This document shows, piece by piece, positions 26,143 through 34,037 of a stretch of 64,000 bases of DNA (its first letter is position 1; each line of letters opens with the position of its first letter). Source of the stretch: Thalassotalea agarivorans (lineage in GTDB: Bacteria; Pseudomonadota; Gammaproteobacteria; Enterobacterales; Alteromonadaceae); NCBI RefSeq assembly GCF_030295955.1, contig NZ_AP027363.1:1178001-1242000 (forward strand), written 5' to 3'. The position numbers and the translations under genes were made by a program. The notes beneath the pieces are model-generated. The model saw nothing but the letters and a program-made list of their open reading frames with translations, searched no databases and was not told the DNA's origin.

Positions 26143-26472
26143 TTATGTAGAGGGTGGGAAGTGAACCGCTAGCCAAACACTGTGCTCTTTCTCAGTGGTT
26201 GATGCCACTTTGTGCTTACAACCTGCGGGCAGATGGATATGGTCACCTGCTTTCATATCAACCGTTTTCCCTTCTGCAAAAGCAAGTGTTGCTGCGCCTG
26301 TGAGCAACACTACCCATTCATCTTGGACTTGATCGTACCATTGCCCATCAGCTGTGCTGTGGCCTAGCGAAACAATACGCTCAATATGCACATTTTCATT
26401 TTTAAGTAAGGTTTGAAAATGCTCATCATCACCTAGTGTAGGCAATGGGTTGAATAGGTTGTTTACCTTCAC
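26143..26472 (-). CDS. Cupin-domain protein
   Basis: The 109-aa product is a single small cupin barrel. Motif 1 is poorly conserved around GQWYDQVQDEWVVLLTG, and motif 2 is MKAGDHIHLPAGCKHKV with metal-binding-type histidines. The substrate is unknown; some such proteins are phosphopantetheine-pyrophosphorylase-like or sugar-binding by annotation only. It follows the arrestin-like gene by 3 bp on the same strand, so the pair form an operon. Confidence 0.8.
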   Translation of the reverse strand: MKVNNLFNPLPTLGDDEHFQTLLKNENVHIERIVSLGHSTADGQWYDQVQDEWVVLLTGAATLAFAEGKTVDMKAGDHIHLPAGCKHKVASTTEKEHSVWLAVHFPPST

Positions 26473-26475
26473 TAG

Positions 26476-26991
26476 TTACTCTACGTATATGCGCTGGCTA
26501 TCAGTAATATCGATGCCTTTAGCGTCTAGGCGAGCTTCAATGTGCCATTCGATAGTGCGCCTTTCACTAGTGAGCAGGCTGCCTAGCATATTCATCGCTT
26601 GCCCTAGCGTTGAAGCGGCAAATTCGCTTGTGCCGGTTTTCGGCAAGAAAAATTCAAAGATAAAATTGGCTTTTGAACCCGCTTGATAAACCTTTGCACC
26701 TTCAAGGCGTTTTTCATTGCGATACACCTCATGCGTGCGCGTTCTGCGTTTACCTTCACTATCTCGCTTTTCAATTTTTTCACGCGCAACCAAAGTAACT
26801 GAAAGCTCATTGCCTTCAATTGCTTTTTTCGCTTCTAGGTCAAAATGGCCAGTTAACGTTTCGCCAAAGCGAAAACTGGTTTTGTTTAGGTGTAGGGTAA
26901 TTTTGCCTTTTAAGTGCGCAAGCAATTTATAGCCGACAAAGGCAACGACAACAGCAATAATTACTGAAAAGAAAATGACTTCTGGAGACAC
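26476..26991 (-). CDS. Membrane-anchored arrestin-like hypothetical protein
   Basis: A 171-aa protein with one N-terminal transmembrane helix (about residues 5-23) followed by a beta-rich domain. The start of that domain (FRFGETLTGHFDLEAK, then LVAREK) looks like the arrestin/Spo0M-like fold, which is an inference from pattern, not a firm match. The soluble domain probably faces the cytoplasm or periplasm from a single anchor. It is 3 bp upstream of the cupin gene. Confidence 0.65.
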   Translation of the reverse strand: MSPEVIFFSVIIAVVVAFVGYKLLAHLKGKITLHLNKTSFRFGETLTGHFDLEAKKAIEGNELSVTLVAREKIEKRDSEGKRRTRTHEVYRNEKRLEGAKVYQAGSKANFIFEFFLPKTGTSEFAASTLGQAMNMLGSLLTSERRTIEWHIEARLDAKGIDITDSQRIYVE

Positions 26992-27178
26992 AACAATTCC
27001 TCAATACAACGCGTTAAACGCTTAATAAAATCAACTGCTTATACTGTAGCGATTATTTGTGTTGAGACCAAGATGTTTTTTATGGGAAGGAAAAGCGGGT
27101 GAGTAAGGTGTTGTGAACAGATACTGAATGAATCACTATGGCAGCTTTATGTATCAGCTGCCACATAAATGTTGAAAA

Positions 27179-27682
27179 TTAATGGCTAGCAGCTAACTTC
27201 TCTTGTAATGCCATTAAGGTTCCCGAGACAACAAAAGTGGTATGGATAATCACACGCCACATCACAACGCCTTGGTCGCTCTCTTCGGTCATGGTTAAAA
27301 ACACTTTTAATAACTCTATTGATGATATCGCAACGATAGAACCAATCACTTTAATTTTTAGCCCAGCAAAGCCAACTTTGCCCATCCAACCTGGGCGATC
27401 GCCGTCGTCTTCTACTTCAATTTTTGAGACAAAGCTTTCGTAGCCACTAAAGACAATAATAAAAATTAAGCTAGCAATAAGCGAAATATCGATTAGCGTT
27501 AATGTATGGAGAATGACTTCAGAACCGCTTAGCTCATTAATATTAATGATCATATGCGCTATTTCTTTGATAAATTTCAACATCAACACCGCAACGGCCG
27601 CGACCAAGCCAACAAAGAACGGCACTAATAGCCAACGACTAGCAAACAAATTACGTTCAAATACTTCTTCAAAATTTTTCAT
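27179..27682 (-). CDS. YqhA-family (UPF0114) membrane protein
   Basis: The 167-aa product has the start FERNLFASRWLLVPFF and the later GDRPGWMGKVGFAGLK stretch typical of the YqhA/UPF0114 family, with four transmembrane helices. The function of the family is not established. It lies alone with its own ribosome binding site (AAGGGT) before ATG. Confidence 0.88.
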   Translation of the reverse strand: MKNFEEVFERNLFASRWLLVPFFVGLVAAVAVLMLKFIKEIAHMIININELSGSEVILHTLTLIDISLIASLIFIIVFSGYESFVSKIEVEDDGDRPGWMGKVGFAGLKIKVIGSIVAISSIELLKVFLTMTEESDQGVVMWRVIIHTTFVVSGTLMALQEKLAASH

Positions 27683-27897
27683 TGTTACCCTTAATTTTTA
27701 TTACTTGTTCACGCTTTTGCAGCGCAGCCGCTTCGAGTCAGCTTTTATTTTCCTTGTTAGCTATTTCTTTATAAAAGCCAGGTAAGCTTTCAACATTAAC
27801 AATGTTAAAGAATTAAGCTGGCGTAATTTTACCGCTAATAGAACAAACTATGCCACCAATTGTTTCACCATTCATGTGGTGAACATACTTAGGGCTT

Positions 27898-28596
27898 TTA
27901 TCCACTCTCATCACAACTACTTTTTGCGACAGTATTTACAATTACCTTGCTAATAGGGTTGGCATCTTTATGAGCATCGTTAAGAATTTCTTGAAAAAAA
28001 GCGGCTAGTGACTTTTTGACGGAACTTTGGACTGTCTTATTTGAAAGATAAGCATCGGCTGCCTGCTTCACTTTTTTATTAGAGAGGCTTTGCATCCATT
28101 TTTGGGCAGCAACCTGAGTTTTCTTAAATCCGCTGTTGAATATTTCGACAAGTTTAGGTGAGGCACTTGAAGTATTGAGTTGTTTAATCTGCGGTGCATT
28201 CAAGGTAACAATGCCATTCTCTTCATCAACTTTTATACACCAGTTCCAACCTTCATTTATCTTGAAACCAAAATGAAAAGGATATTCCCATTTATACAAG
28301 GCTTTCCATCGAGCAGATTTCTTTGCACCATGACCAATATCCTTACCTTTTTTATCCATGTAATAAACAAACTGGTTGGTTACTTTCATAAAAGTAAATT
28401 CGGTAGTTTCTGATAATATTGTGGAGGTGATAGATATTTTCCCTTTTTCTATTTCCTCGCTAATTTCATCCTGAAGTTGTGCATTCTTACTCCATAAGAA
28501 AAAGGACAATACTGCCAGCCCAGTCACTGTTAATACAAGTATTATTCTATCCATATGCAACTCTCTTTTGTTAAGTTTATCTGGGTTTATTGTCAT
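27898..28596 (-). CDS. Membrane-anchored hypothetical protein
   Basis: I do not recognise this 232-aa protein with confidence. A single hydrophobic helix (IILVLTVTGLAVLSFFLW) near the N-terminus is followed by a soluble domain. The pattern around WNWCIKVDEENGIVTLNAPQI resembles DUF4230-type proteins, but weakly. An inner ATG at 28554, directly before the helix, is an alternative start. It lacks attC sites on either side, so it is not an integron cassette, but it belongs to the accessory block next to the integron. Confidence 0.6.
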   Translation of the reverse strand: MTINPDKLNKRELHMDRIILVLTVTGLAVLSFFLWSKNAQLQDEISEEIEKGKISITSTILSETTEFTFMKVTNQFVYYMDKKGKDIGHGAKKSARWKALYKWEYPFHFGFKINEGWNWCIKVDEENGIVTLNAPQIKQLNTSSASPKLVEIFNSGFKKTQVAAQKWMQSLSNKKVKQAADAYLSNKTVQSSVKKSLAAFFQEILNDAHKDANPISKVIVNTVAKSSCDESG

Positions 28597-28968
28597 AATG
28601 ACTGCCCTCGAGTTGCTAGCTTCCTTTACCGTAAGTGAGTAAATTCAGAGTTATTATTGGTATATAAAATAACTAGACATCAAAGGCTAGCATGGATAAC
28701 AGTAGCATGTTTTTTAACCGGTTAGATATCGATAAGGCCATAGTCTGTGTTTCAATTGCAGAACAAAGCTTCATCAAATATCCTGGAGACATTGCGGCTT
28801 AGGTAAATGCAATGCACATTAAATAGGCAAATAATGCTGTGTAACAACTTGGAACCGAACAAGCAGTTAGCAGTCCCGCTTGAACAGCTTGATACTTATT
28901 GAACCTTCTCCCCGAAGTTTAACCATTGGCTAAACTTCAAGGCGACCAAACCAAAAGGAGAAAGCTCA
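28597..28968. other. Region upstream of the IS110-family gene
   Basis: These 370 bp contain the unknown left end of the IS110-family element. There is a perfect 8-bp hairpin, GAAGTTTA/TAAACTTC (28914-28938), and AAAGGAG just before the transposase ATG. IS110-family elements encode a structured guide (bridge) RNA in a non-coding end, so part of this stretch may be such RNA. A 36-codon ORF at 28692 has no ribosome binding site. Confidence 0.35.
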
Positions 28969-29622
28969 ATGAAATTCTATACTAAATTACACGATTTTTA
29001 TTGTGGAATCGACTTACACGCCAGAATTCTTTATGTCTGCATTTTGAATAGAGACGGCGAAAAAGTCGTTCACCAAAAAATTAAGGCTGAACAAGCAGCA
29101 TTAAATCAACTGCTTTCACCGTACTTTGGCAATATCGTTATCGGTGTTGAATGCATGCATTGCTGGTACTGGGTGAGTGATTGGTGCGAACAACAAGGCA
29201 TTAATTTTGTTCTCGGTCATGCACTTTATATGAAGGCCATTCACGGCGGCAAAGCCAAAAATGACAAAATAGACTCCTATAAAATTGCCAGCTTACTTCG
29301 TGGTGGTAATTTCCCATTAGCCTATACCTACCCACAAACCATGCGCTCCACGCGCGATTTACTACGCAGAAGAACCAAGCTCGTCAGGCATGGCGCACAA
29401 CTTAAAGCGCATATCGTTAATACCAATAGCCAATACAACTACCCAGCACTAGAGTTGCATATGAAAAATCCGTCAGCGCGCGAAGCCTTTCGTCACCGCT
29501 TTGACGATGAAGTGGTGCAACGTAATGTGAATTTTGATTTAGCAATACTCGATAGCTACGCCAAAGAGCTAAAGTACCTTGAATACTTTATTGAGCGAAA
29601 AGCCAAACTGGTAAGGCCCTAG
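28969..29622 (+). pseudogene. IS110-family transposase, truncated by IS3
   Basis: The frame gives 217 aa of the N-terminal DEDD (RuvC-like) domain: CGIDLHAR (Asp15), GVECMH, and AKNDKIDSYKIA. Family members have about 310-340 aa with a C-terminal Tnp_20 domain and catalytic serine, which are missing here. The last codons (LVRP and the stop) come from the left end of the adjacent IS3 element, so this copy cannot transpose on its own. The rest of the gene is not found on the far side of the IS3, so it was deleted, not just interrupted. Confidence 0.88.
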
Positions 29623-29673
29623 TTCACTAAACAGTTCTTAGCTTTATAATATATAAAACTAAGAGGTGTAATA

Positions 29674-29967
29674 ATGAGCCGTCAGCGCTATACAGAAGAA
29701 TTTAAAATCCAAGCAGTCAAACAAGTAACAGAGCAAGGTCACTCGATGACTTCCGTTGCTGAGCGATTGGGAGTCAGCTACAAGTCCATTCATGATTGGG
29801 TAAAAAGATATTCCAAGCCCGCCAAGCAGCGTCAAGTAGATGATGCCCAATCTGATGAAATACGTCGCTTAAAAGCCGAATTAAAGCGGGTTACAATGGA
29901 ACGTGACATCTTAAAGGAGGCCGCCGTGTACTTTGCAGGGGAGTCAAAGAAAAGTACACGTTCGTGA
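29674..29967 (+). CDS. IS3-family transposase OrfA
   Basis: The 97-aa product is a helix-turn-helix protein (about residues 5-50, TEEFKIQAVKQV...SVAERLGVSYKSIHDWVKRY) with a leucine-zipper-like coiled coil (about 60-85). It is the DNA-binding part of the transposase. A slippery-type AAAGAAAAG run at 29946-29954 near its end fits the -1 programmed frameshift that makes the OrfAB fusion in this family. Confidence 0.93.
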   Translation: MSRQRYTEEFKIQAVKQVTEQGHSMTSVAERLGVSYKSIHDWVKRYSKPAKQRQVDDAQSDEIRRLKAELKRVTMERDILKEAAVYFAGESKKSTRS

Positions 29968-30824
29968 AATCTCGACTCAAGCAATATCCTGTCGAGTTAA
30001 TGTGTCAGGTTCTTAACATCAACCGCAGTGGTTTTTATGCCTGGCAGAAAAAGCCATTGAGTAATCGTGCAATCGAAGACCAAAGGCTGTTGGGCAAGAT
30101 TAAACAATTCTGGCTCGAAAGTGGCTGTACCTATGGTTATCGCAATATCACGATTGACTTGAAAAATGATGGTGAGATATGCGGTAAAAATCGCATCCAT
30201 CGGATAATGCGAACCAATAAAATTAAAGCTATCAGAGGTTACAAACGCCACCGAGGCTTTGGAAATAATAAACAACATCCCGCAGCGCCTAACACTTTAA
30301 ATAGGGAGTTCAAGGTGAATAAGCCCGATCAAACGTGGGTGACAGATTTCACATATATCCGCACTTACGAGGGGTGGCTATATCTCACGGTTGTGATTGA
30401 CTTATTTTCTCGAAAAGTCGTTGGCTGGACGATGAAAAGCAGCCCCAAATCTGACCTAGTAATCGATGCTTTACTGATGGCCGTATGGCGTCGAAGACCA
30501 CAAAGTAAGGTGCTGGTTCACTCTGATCAGGGAGTCCAATATACCTCCTCTGATTGGCGTAGCTTCTTAAAAGAGCACAACTTGGAAGCTAGCATGAGTC
30601 GGAAAGGTAATTGCCATGATAACGCCGTGGCGGAGAGCTTTTTCTCATTGCTCAAGAAGGACAGAGTTAAACGTAAGATCTATAAAACCCGTGACGAAGC
30701 AAGGGCTGAGATATTTGACTACATTGAATGTTTCTACAATTCAAAAAGAAATCATGGTACAAATGGTGGTGTTTCTCCAAACGAATTTGAGAAACGTTAT
30801 TTTAAGGAGCTAGAAACTGTCTAG
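29964..30824 (+). CDS. IS3-family transposase OrfB (DDE integrase domain)
   Basis: The 286-aa product has the retroviral-type rve catalytic domain: first Asp in WVTDFTYI, second in VHSDQGVQY, and Glu in NAVAESFFSLLK. Its frame is -1 relative to orfA; a GTG start overlaps the orfA stop (GTGA), so it may be made both by frameshift and by re-initiation. The frame is intact, so the element may be active. Confidence 0.93.
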   Translation: MKSRLKQYPVELMCQVLNINRSGFYAWQKKPLSNRAIEDQRLLGKIKQFWLESGCTYGYRNITIDLKNDGEICGKNRIHRIMRTNKIKAIRGYKRHRGFGNNKQHPAAPNTLNREFKVNKPDQTWVTDFTYIRTYEGWLYLTVVIDLFSRKVVGWTMKSSPKSDLVIDALLMAVWRRRPQSKVLVHSDQGVQYTSSDWRSFLKEHNLEASMSRKGNCHDNAVAESFFSLLKKDRVKRKIYKTRDEARAEIFDYIECFYNSKRNHGTNGGVSPNEFEKRYFKELETV

Positions 30825-30836
30825 AATTCTGGGGCC

Positions 30837-31139
30837 TTACCACACATTAAGTATTAACGCAACAAAACAAAATGATAATGCAAAGTTGTATTTCCTAGAG
30901 TTTATGGTTTTATCATATTCACCAAACCTAGTTTTCAATAGTTTCAGATTGATACCCAATGAAATTTGAACCACCAATGCTATAACGCCTAGCGAAAGTA
31001 ATGCTATTAAACACGAGAATGCTAAATTTAACGAGCCATAGTTATATAATGAAAAAGCCAATAAAATGGCCACAGGAATAAGCCAAAGGGTTTTCTTTTT
31101 AGTCTCATCGTACTTTTTGTTACGGTTATATCGATTCAT
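30837..31139 (-). pseudogene. Cassette gene 9b: membrane protein truncated by IS3
   Basis: The frame gives 100 aa: a lysine-rich start (MNRYNRNKKYDETKKKT), two hydrophobic helices (about 18-35 and 40-62), a charged stretch, and part of a third helix (NFALSFCFVALILNVW). The stop codon TAA is supplied by the end of the IS3 element, so the natural C-terminus and the attC of the cassette are lost. No known family. It starts 23 bp after the stop of cassette gene 9a. Confidence 0.65.
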
Positions 31140-31162
31140 GACTTTATTGTCTTGTTACATTG

Positions 31163-31492
31163 CTAATTACTCAAAACAGCAAAAGCAATAAACCCAATTA
31201 CAGTAACAGTAAAAAGTAAAATTACCCAACCTACAAAAATAGAAATAGAACCAACAATGTTGTTTAAGCTAGCACTATTGATTTTTTGCAGACTGTTAAG
31301 TTTTAAAATTGCAGAGATAGAAAGTAATGCTCCAATTACAATTGCTGGAAGCAACGTAACATATATAAATAAGCCAACCGAACCTGCTTGAGCTGTAGCT
31401 TCATCAGGAGCGATGTTACTTAACATTATGGCTGCGGGGATAAAACCAACTAGAAACAAGAGATTTCCCCAAATTAACCTCGACTTATACAC
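31163..31492 (-). CDS. Cassette gene 9a: small membrane protein
   Basis: The 109-aa product has three hydrophobic helices (about residues 8-26, 38-62 and 82-107) and no family that I recognise. It begins with GTG, with AAGGAAGG 5 nt ahead, so this cassette brings its own ribosome binding site. A short TGTAACAAG remnant just after its stop resembles the first bases of an attC. Confidence 0.7.
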   Translation of the reverse strand: MYKSRLIWGNLLFLVGFIPAAIMLSNIAPDEATAQAGSVGLFIYVTLLPAIVIGALLSISAILKLNSLQKINSASLNNIVGSISIFVGWVILLFTVTVIGFIAFAVLSN

Positions 31493-31509
31493 CTAACCTT
31501 CCTTTGCAA

Positions 31510-31606
31510 TAACGCCCTGTTAATGGGCAGATTACGCTTGGCTAAAATTAGCGAAGAATGAGCGCAAGCCAAGCAGTAAGGCGTCCATTTTAAACAGCTT
31601 GTTATA
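31510..31606 (-). repeat. attC site 8
   Basis: Palindromic site with TAACGCC at one end and CTTGTTATA at the other, and inner arms GCTTGGCT/AGCCAAGC. It belongs to the cassette of the 31602-31973 gene, whose stop codon lies inside it. Confidence 0.9.
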
Positions 31607-31973
31607 TGCCGATTTCAGTTTCAAGCCTAGGGCCACAAAGCCCGTTATAGTACATAGCTAGAAACTCCAAATTAACAAAATTACCAGATACACTAAATTG
31701 GCCTTTTGCTATTTTTCCTTCAATTTCAAAAGTAATAGGAATTGCTAATTCACCCGGTGTATCACCTGATTTAGGGAAAACCCAAATAACTATTGAATCT
31801 AAAGGCTTACCTTCAAATTCTGCCGGTATAGAAAAATGCCTAACATTATTCTCCACCGTAATGCTGAGTAATGATTTATCAGGATGCTTTTTAACGTTAC
31901 ATGTAGACGCATGGGCTTTCATCACGCTAATTAAAGCCAAAAACAGAACTACCAGTATTTTCTTCATAGGCAT
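31602..31973 (-). CDS. Cassette gene 8: exported hypothetical protein
   Basis: A 123-aa protein with a clear signal peptide (KKILVVLFLALISVMKAHA), then a beta-rich periplasmic domain with two cysteines (TCNV and GLCGP, a likely disulfide). Family unknown. The ATG at 31973 or the next one two codons later (31967) may be used; neither has a Shine-Dalgarno sequence, and the first lies 1 nt from the GTTAT of the flanking attC. Translation may depend on the transcript from the integron promoter. Confidence 0.7.
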   Translation of the reverse strand: MPMKKILVVLFLALISVMKAHASTCNVKKHPDKSLLSITVENNVRHFSIPAEFEGKPLDSIVIWVFPKSGDTPGELAIPITFEIEGKIAKGQFSVSGNFVNLEFLAMYYNGLCGPRLETEIGI

Positions 31974-31974
31974 A

Positions 31975-32073
31975 TAACGCCGTAATAATGTGGGAGCTAG
32001 TTTGGCAATTTTATTGCGTCGTTTGCAACTAAAAATGACAAACTCAAGCGAATCACTTTAATTACCTTGTTAG
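31975..32073 (-). repeat. attC site 7
   Basis: TAACGCC at the left, CTTGTTAGG at the right, with an imperfect inner palindrome (AGTTTGGCAATTTT ... GACAAACT). The stop codon of the 32070-32456 gene overlaps its right end. Confidence 0.87.
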
Positions 32074-32456
32074 GTGACGCTTTTAAAGTAGTCACGTCCG
32101 ATATAAATTAAATGACCTAAAACTATAATTGGTGCAAAAGCAAAGACTTGGACTGCAAAAGTATCCAATTGATTACTTTTAATGAACGTAAATAACCAAT
32201 TGATAAGCCAATATAAAATAAAAAACATTATCATTTTAGGGTGTCTTGCTGGTTTATTACCAAATACGTACCCCATTAATTTAAAGACAGAATAAAATAC
32301 TAGAATACATCCGAGTGACAAGCTCGCAGCTAGTACAATTAATTCGACCGGAGCGCCTTTTGAGTCTATTTGAAATACAATTGCTGGTATCAGCACAACT
32401 GGTACAGAGAATAGGCAGATTTCAAATTTAAACCATATTCGGAACGCTTCGCTCAT
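32070..32456 (-). CDS. Cassette gene 7: four-helix membrane protein
   Basis: The 128-aa product has four hydrophobic helices (about residues 10-28, 37-58, 75-92 and 100-118) and no recognised family. The ATG at 32456 follows AGGTGA closely; a GTG two codons earlier (32462) overlaps the attC end and is the alternative. The cassette is AT-rich like its neighbours. Confidence 0.68.
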   Translation of the reverse strand: MSEAFRIWFKFEICLFSVPVVLIPAIVFQIDSKGAPVELIVLAASLSLGCILVFYSVFKLMGYVFGNKPARHPKMIMFFILYWLINWLFTFIKSNQLDTFAVQVFAFAPIIVLGHLIYIGRDYFKSVT

Positions 32457-32463
32457 AGTCACC

Positions 32464-32560
32464 TAACGCCCGAATAACGGGCTAAAAGAGCTTGGCTAAA
32501 CTTAGTGAGGAACGAACTAAACCAAGCTTTTTTAGTCCGTTCGTTGATTCGTTTGTTATA
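32464..32560 (-). repeat. attC site 6
   Basis: TAACGCCC at the left and GTTTGTTATA at the right, inner arms GCTTGGCT/ACCAAGC. The stop codon of the DUF2314/DUF2185-like cassette gene overlaps it. Confidence 0.9.
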
Positions 32561-33173
32561 TTTTTACATACGCTGATATTGATTCATCCCAAGTGAATTC
32601 GTGCTCGTAATCCTCCAACTCTAGTAAAGAGGCAAACCTATCACATTGATTTAGAACAGCTCCAAGTGATACGAAATTCCAGTTTTCAGAGTTATTTAAG
32701 TATTCCTCATTTTCTAGACCAGAAAACAAAGTCCAACCACTGTAATTGTTTTCGTTTTCTTCTGGTTTCTCTCTATATAGTTGGCCGACAGGGAAACCGT
32801 CTTTCAGAACATGTGAAGTTACGTAACATCTCGGGTTATATTTTTCGACAATATCGCTTTCTGACTCTTCTATGTCCGTTTGCATAATATGCTTAGATTC
32901 AAATTCAACTATGTCTTGATATTTAATGTCTGGAATATAGCTAGGGTCATTATCCAAAGTTCCTTTGTAGTAACCATCATTTACTTCCGTAATGATGACC
33001 CACATTCTTTCGGCTGACCAACCCTGTTCGTTTTCTACATTGCAATTGAACATTAATTTTACAACGCTACCGACTTGAAGCTGGTTGATTACAGACTTGG
33101 ATGGCAAGTAAAAGGTATAAGGAGCTTCTTTCGCAATTAACGTTACATCTTCCAATGACCAAGTTTTACTCAC
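32556..33173 (-). CDS. Cassette gene 6: DUF2314-like plus DUF2185 (Imm33)-like protein
   Basis: The 205-aa product has two parts. Residues ~40-95 (MWVIITEVNDGYYKGTLDND, then KYQDIVEFE) resemble DUF2314. Residues ~118-200 (CYVTSHVLKDGFPVGQLYRE, SGWTLFSGLENEEYL) resemble DUF2185/Imm33, a family found among immunity proteins of polymorphic toxin systems. GTG at 33173 is chosen as start because GGAGGT stands just before it; the longer upstream frame lies inside an attC. No toxin gene is beside it, so a role as an orphan immunity protein is inference. No signal peptide, so cytosolic. Confidence 0.75.
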   Translation of the reverse strand: MSKTWSLEDVTLIAKEAPYTFYLPSKSVINQLQVGSVVKLMFNCNVENEQGWSAERMWVIITEVNDGYYKGTLDNDPSYIPDIKYQDIVEFESKHIMQTDIEESESDIVEKYNPRCYVTSHVLKDGFPVGQLYREKPEENENNYSGWTLFSGLENEEYLNNSENWNFVSLGAVLNQCDRFASLLELEDYEHEFTWDESISAYVKI

Positions 33174-33191
33174 GATACCTCCATAAAAATA

Positions 33192-33288
33192 TAACGCCCC
33201 AATAACGGGCAAATAATGCTTGGCTAAAATCGTGAACGAAGTGAACAAAGCCAAGCTGTTATTTGTCCACTTTAATTGGTTTGTTATG
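33192..33288 (-). repeat. attC site 5
   Basis: TAACGCCC at the left, TTTGTTATG at the right, inner arms GCTTGGCT/AGCCAAGC. It closes the cassette with the 66-aa membrane protein gene. Confidence 0.9.
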
Positions 33289-33297
33289 TTTCAAATA

Positions 33298-33498
33298 CTA
33301 TAAATTTTTATCTTTATACAAGGACTTTAATACTCTAAAGTTTATGGCAATAAAAACAGGGGCAACAAATACAAATGTAAAAAAGAAAGTTTTAAGCCCA
33401 ATCCACAAACTCTCATATTCGATCCATTTAAATACACCAATAAGTAAGCAACATCCAAAAGGGAAAAGCAAAATATTTATTAATTTATGAATAAACAA
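33298..33498 (-). CDS. Cassette gene 5: very small membrane protein
   Basis: The 66-aa product has two hydrophobic helices joined by a short polar turn (WIEYESLW) and a basic C-terminus. No family is recognised. The TTG at 33498 is taken as start because GGGAGGT lies 4 nt before it; the frame is open four codons further, to another TTG. Confidence 0.6.
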   Translation of the reverse strand: MFIHKLINILLFPFGCCLLIGVFKWIEYESLWIGLKTFFFTFVFVAPVFIAINFRVLKSLYKDKNL

Positions 33499-33522
33499 TA
33501 TACCTCCCAATTAATAAAAACA

Positions 33523-33624
33523 TAACGCCGCCATAAGGGGCAAAAAATCAGTTGGTTATACTTTAGCGAGGCACGAGCGACAAACCAACTGTTTTATGTC
33601 CCTCGACTTAATGGCCTTGTTATG
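33523..33624 (-). repeat. attC site 4
   Basis: TAACGCCG at the left, CTTGTTATG at the right, inner arms AGTTGGTT/AACCAACT. It closes the cassette of the 93-aa gene. Confidence 0.9.
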
Positions 33625-33625
33625 T

Positions 33626-33907
33626 TTACGATGTGTACACGATATAAATTGCACCGCACTCATCTAGTGTCTTTTGCCACTCTTTAGGATCACCAAAAGA
33701 TTTAGGTGCATCATTTGATCCCTTAATAGTTCCATAACGCGAGAAATTAAAATCTCCCCAACCATTCTCTGACATTAAATCACTGGCACATTTCGTGGCG
33801 ATTTTAATATCATCGCTTTGTGTAATAGCAAGTACAGGATATGACTCATCTAGATTATATGCATCATCACGTTCTTGATATTTAGCTTCGAGCTGAAGAA
33901 CTAGCAT
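33626..33907 (-). CDS. Cassette gene 4: small soluble hypothetical protein
   Basis: The 93-aa product is hydrophilic and acidic with no signal or membrane segment: MLVLQLEAKY, a mixed alpha/beta pattern, and a hydrophobic end (AIYIVYTS). No family is recognised. The ATG at 33907 has AAAGGAAG 3 nt upstream; the longer frame runs back into the attC and is rejected. Confidence 0.65.
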   Translation of the reverse strand: MLVLQLEAKYQERDDAYNLDESYPVLAITQSDDIKIATKCASDLMSENGWGDFNFSRYGTIKGSNDAPKSFGDPKEWQKTLDECGAIYIVYTS

Positions 33908-33925
33908 TGACTTCCTTTGTAAACA

Positions 33926-34024
33926 TAACGCCCTATTAACAGGCAAAATAGAGTTGGCTAAAATAGGTGAACGGAGTGAACAAAAAGCCAACTTTATTTT
34001 GTCCTTGTTTAATAGCTTGTTATA
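33926..34024 (-). repeat. attC site 3
   Basis: TAACGCCC at the left, CTTGTTATA at the right, inner arms AGTTGGCT/AGCCAACT. It closes the cassette of the 132-aa exported protein. Confidence 0.9.
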
Positions 34025-34037
34025 CGTATTTTTTATA

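Larger units (their letters stand above)
29609..30842 (+). mobile_element. IS3-family insertion sequence (1,234 bp)
   Basis: The ends form inverted repeats: the left end TGGTAAGGCCCTAG and the reverse complement of the right end TGGTAAGGCCCCAG agree over 13 of 14 bases, and matches go on for ~34 bp. Inside are orfA and orfB in -1 register. No target-site duplication is visible (flanks CAAAC on the left, CACAT on the right), which suggests deletion of flanking DNA. Confidence 0.85.

Noticed and set aside
27898-28596. The 232-aa gene as an additional integron cassette
   Set aside because: No TAACGC...TTGTTA palindrome on either side.
28692-28802. 36-codon ORF upstream of the IS110-family gene
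   Set aside because: No ribosome binding site, no recognisable domain, and it lies in the probable non-coding end of the element.
33174-33254. N-terminal extension of cassette gene 6 with a hydrophobic stretch
   Set aside because: The extra codons lie in the attC site and upstream of a strong GGAGGT-GTG start, so the apparent membrane segment is not likely to be translated.
33908-33991. N-terminal extension of cassette gene 4
   Set aside because: It is translation of the attC; AAAGGAAG before the inner ATG at 33907 decides the start.
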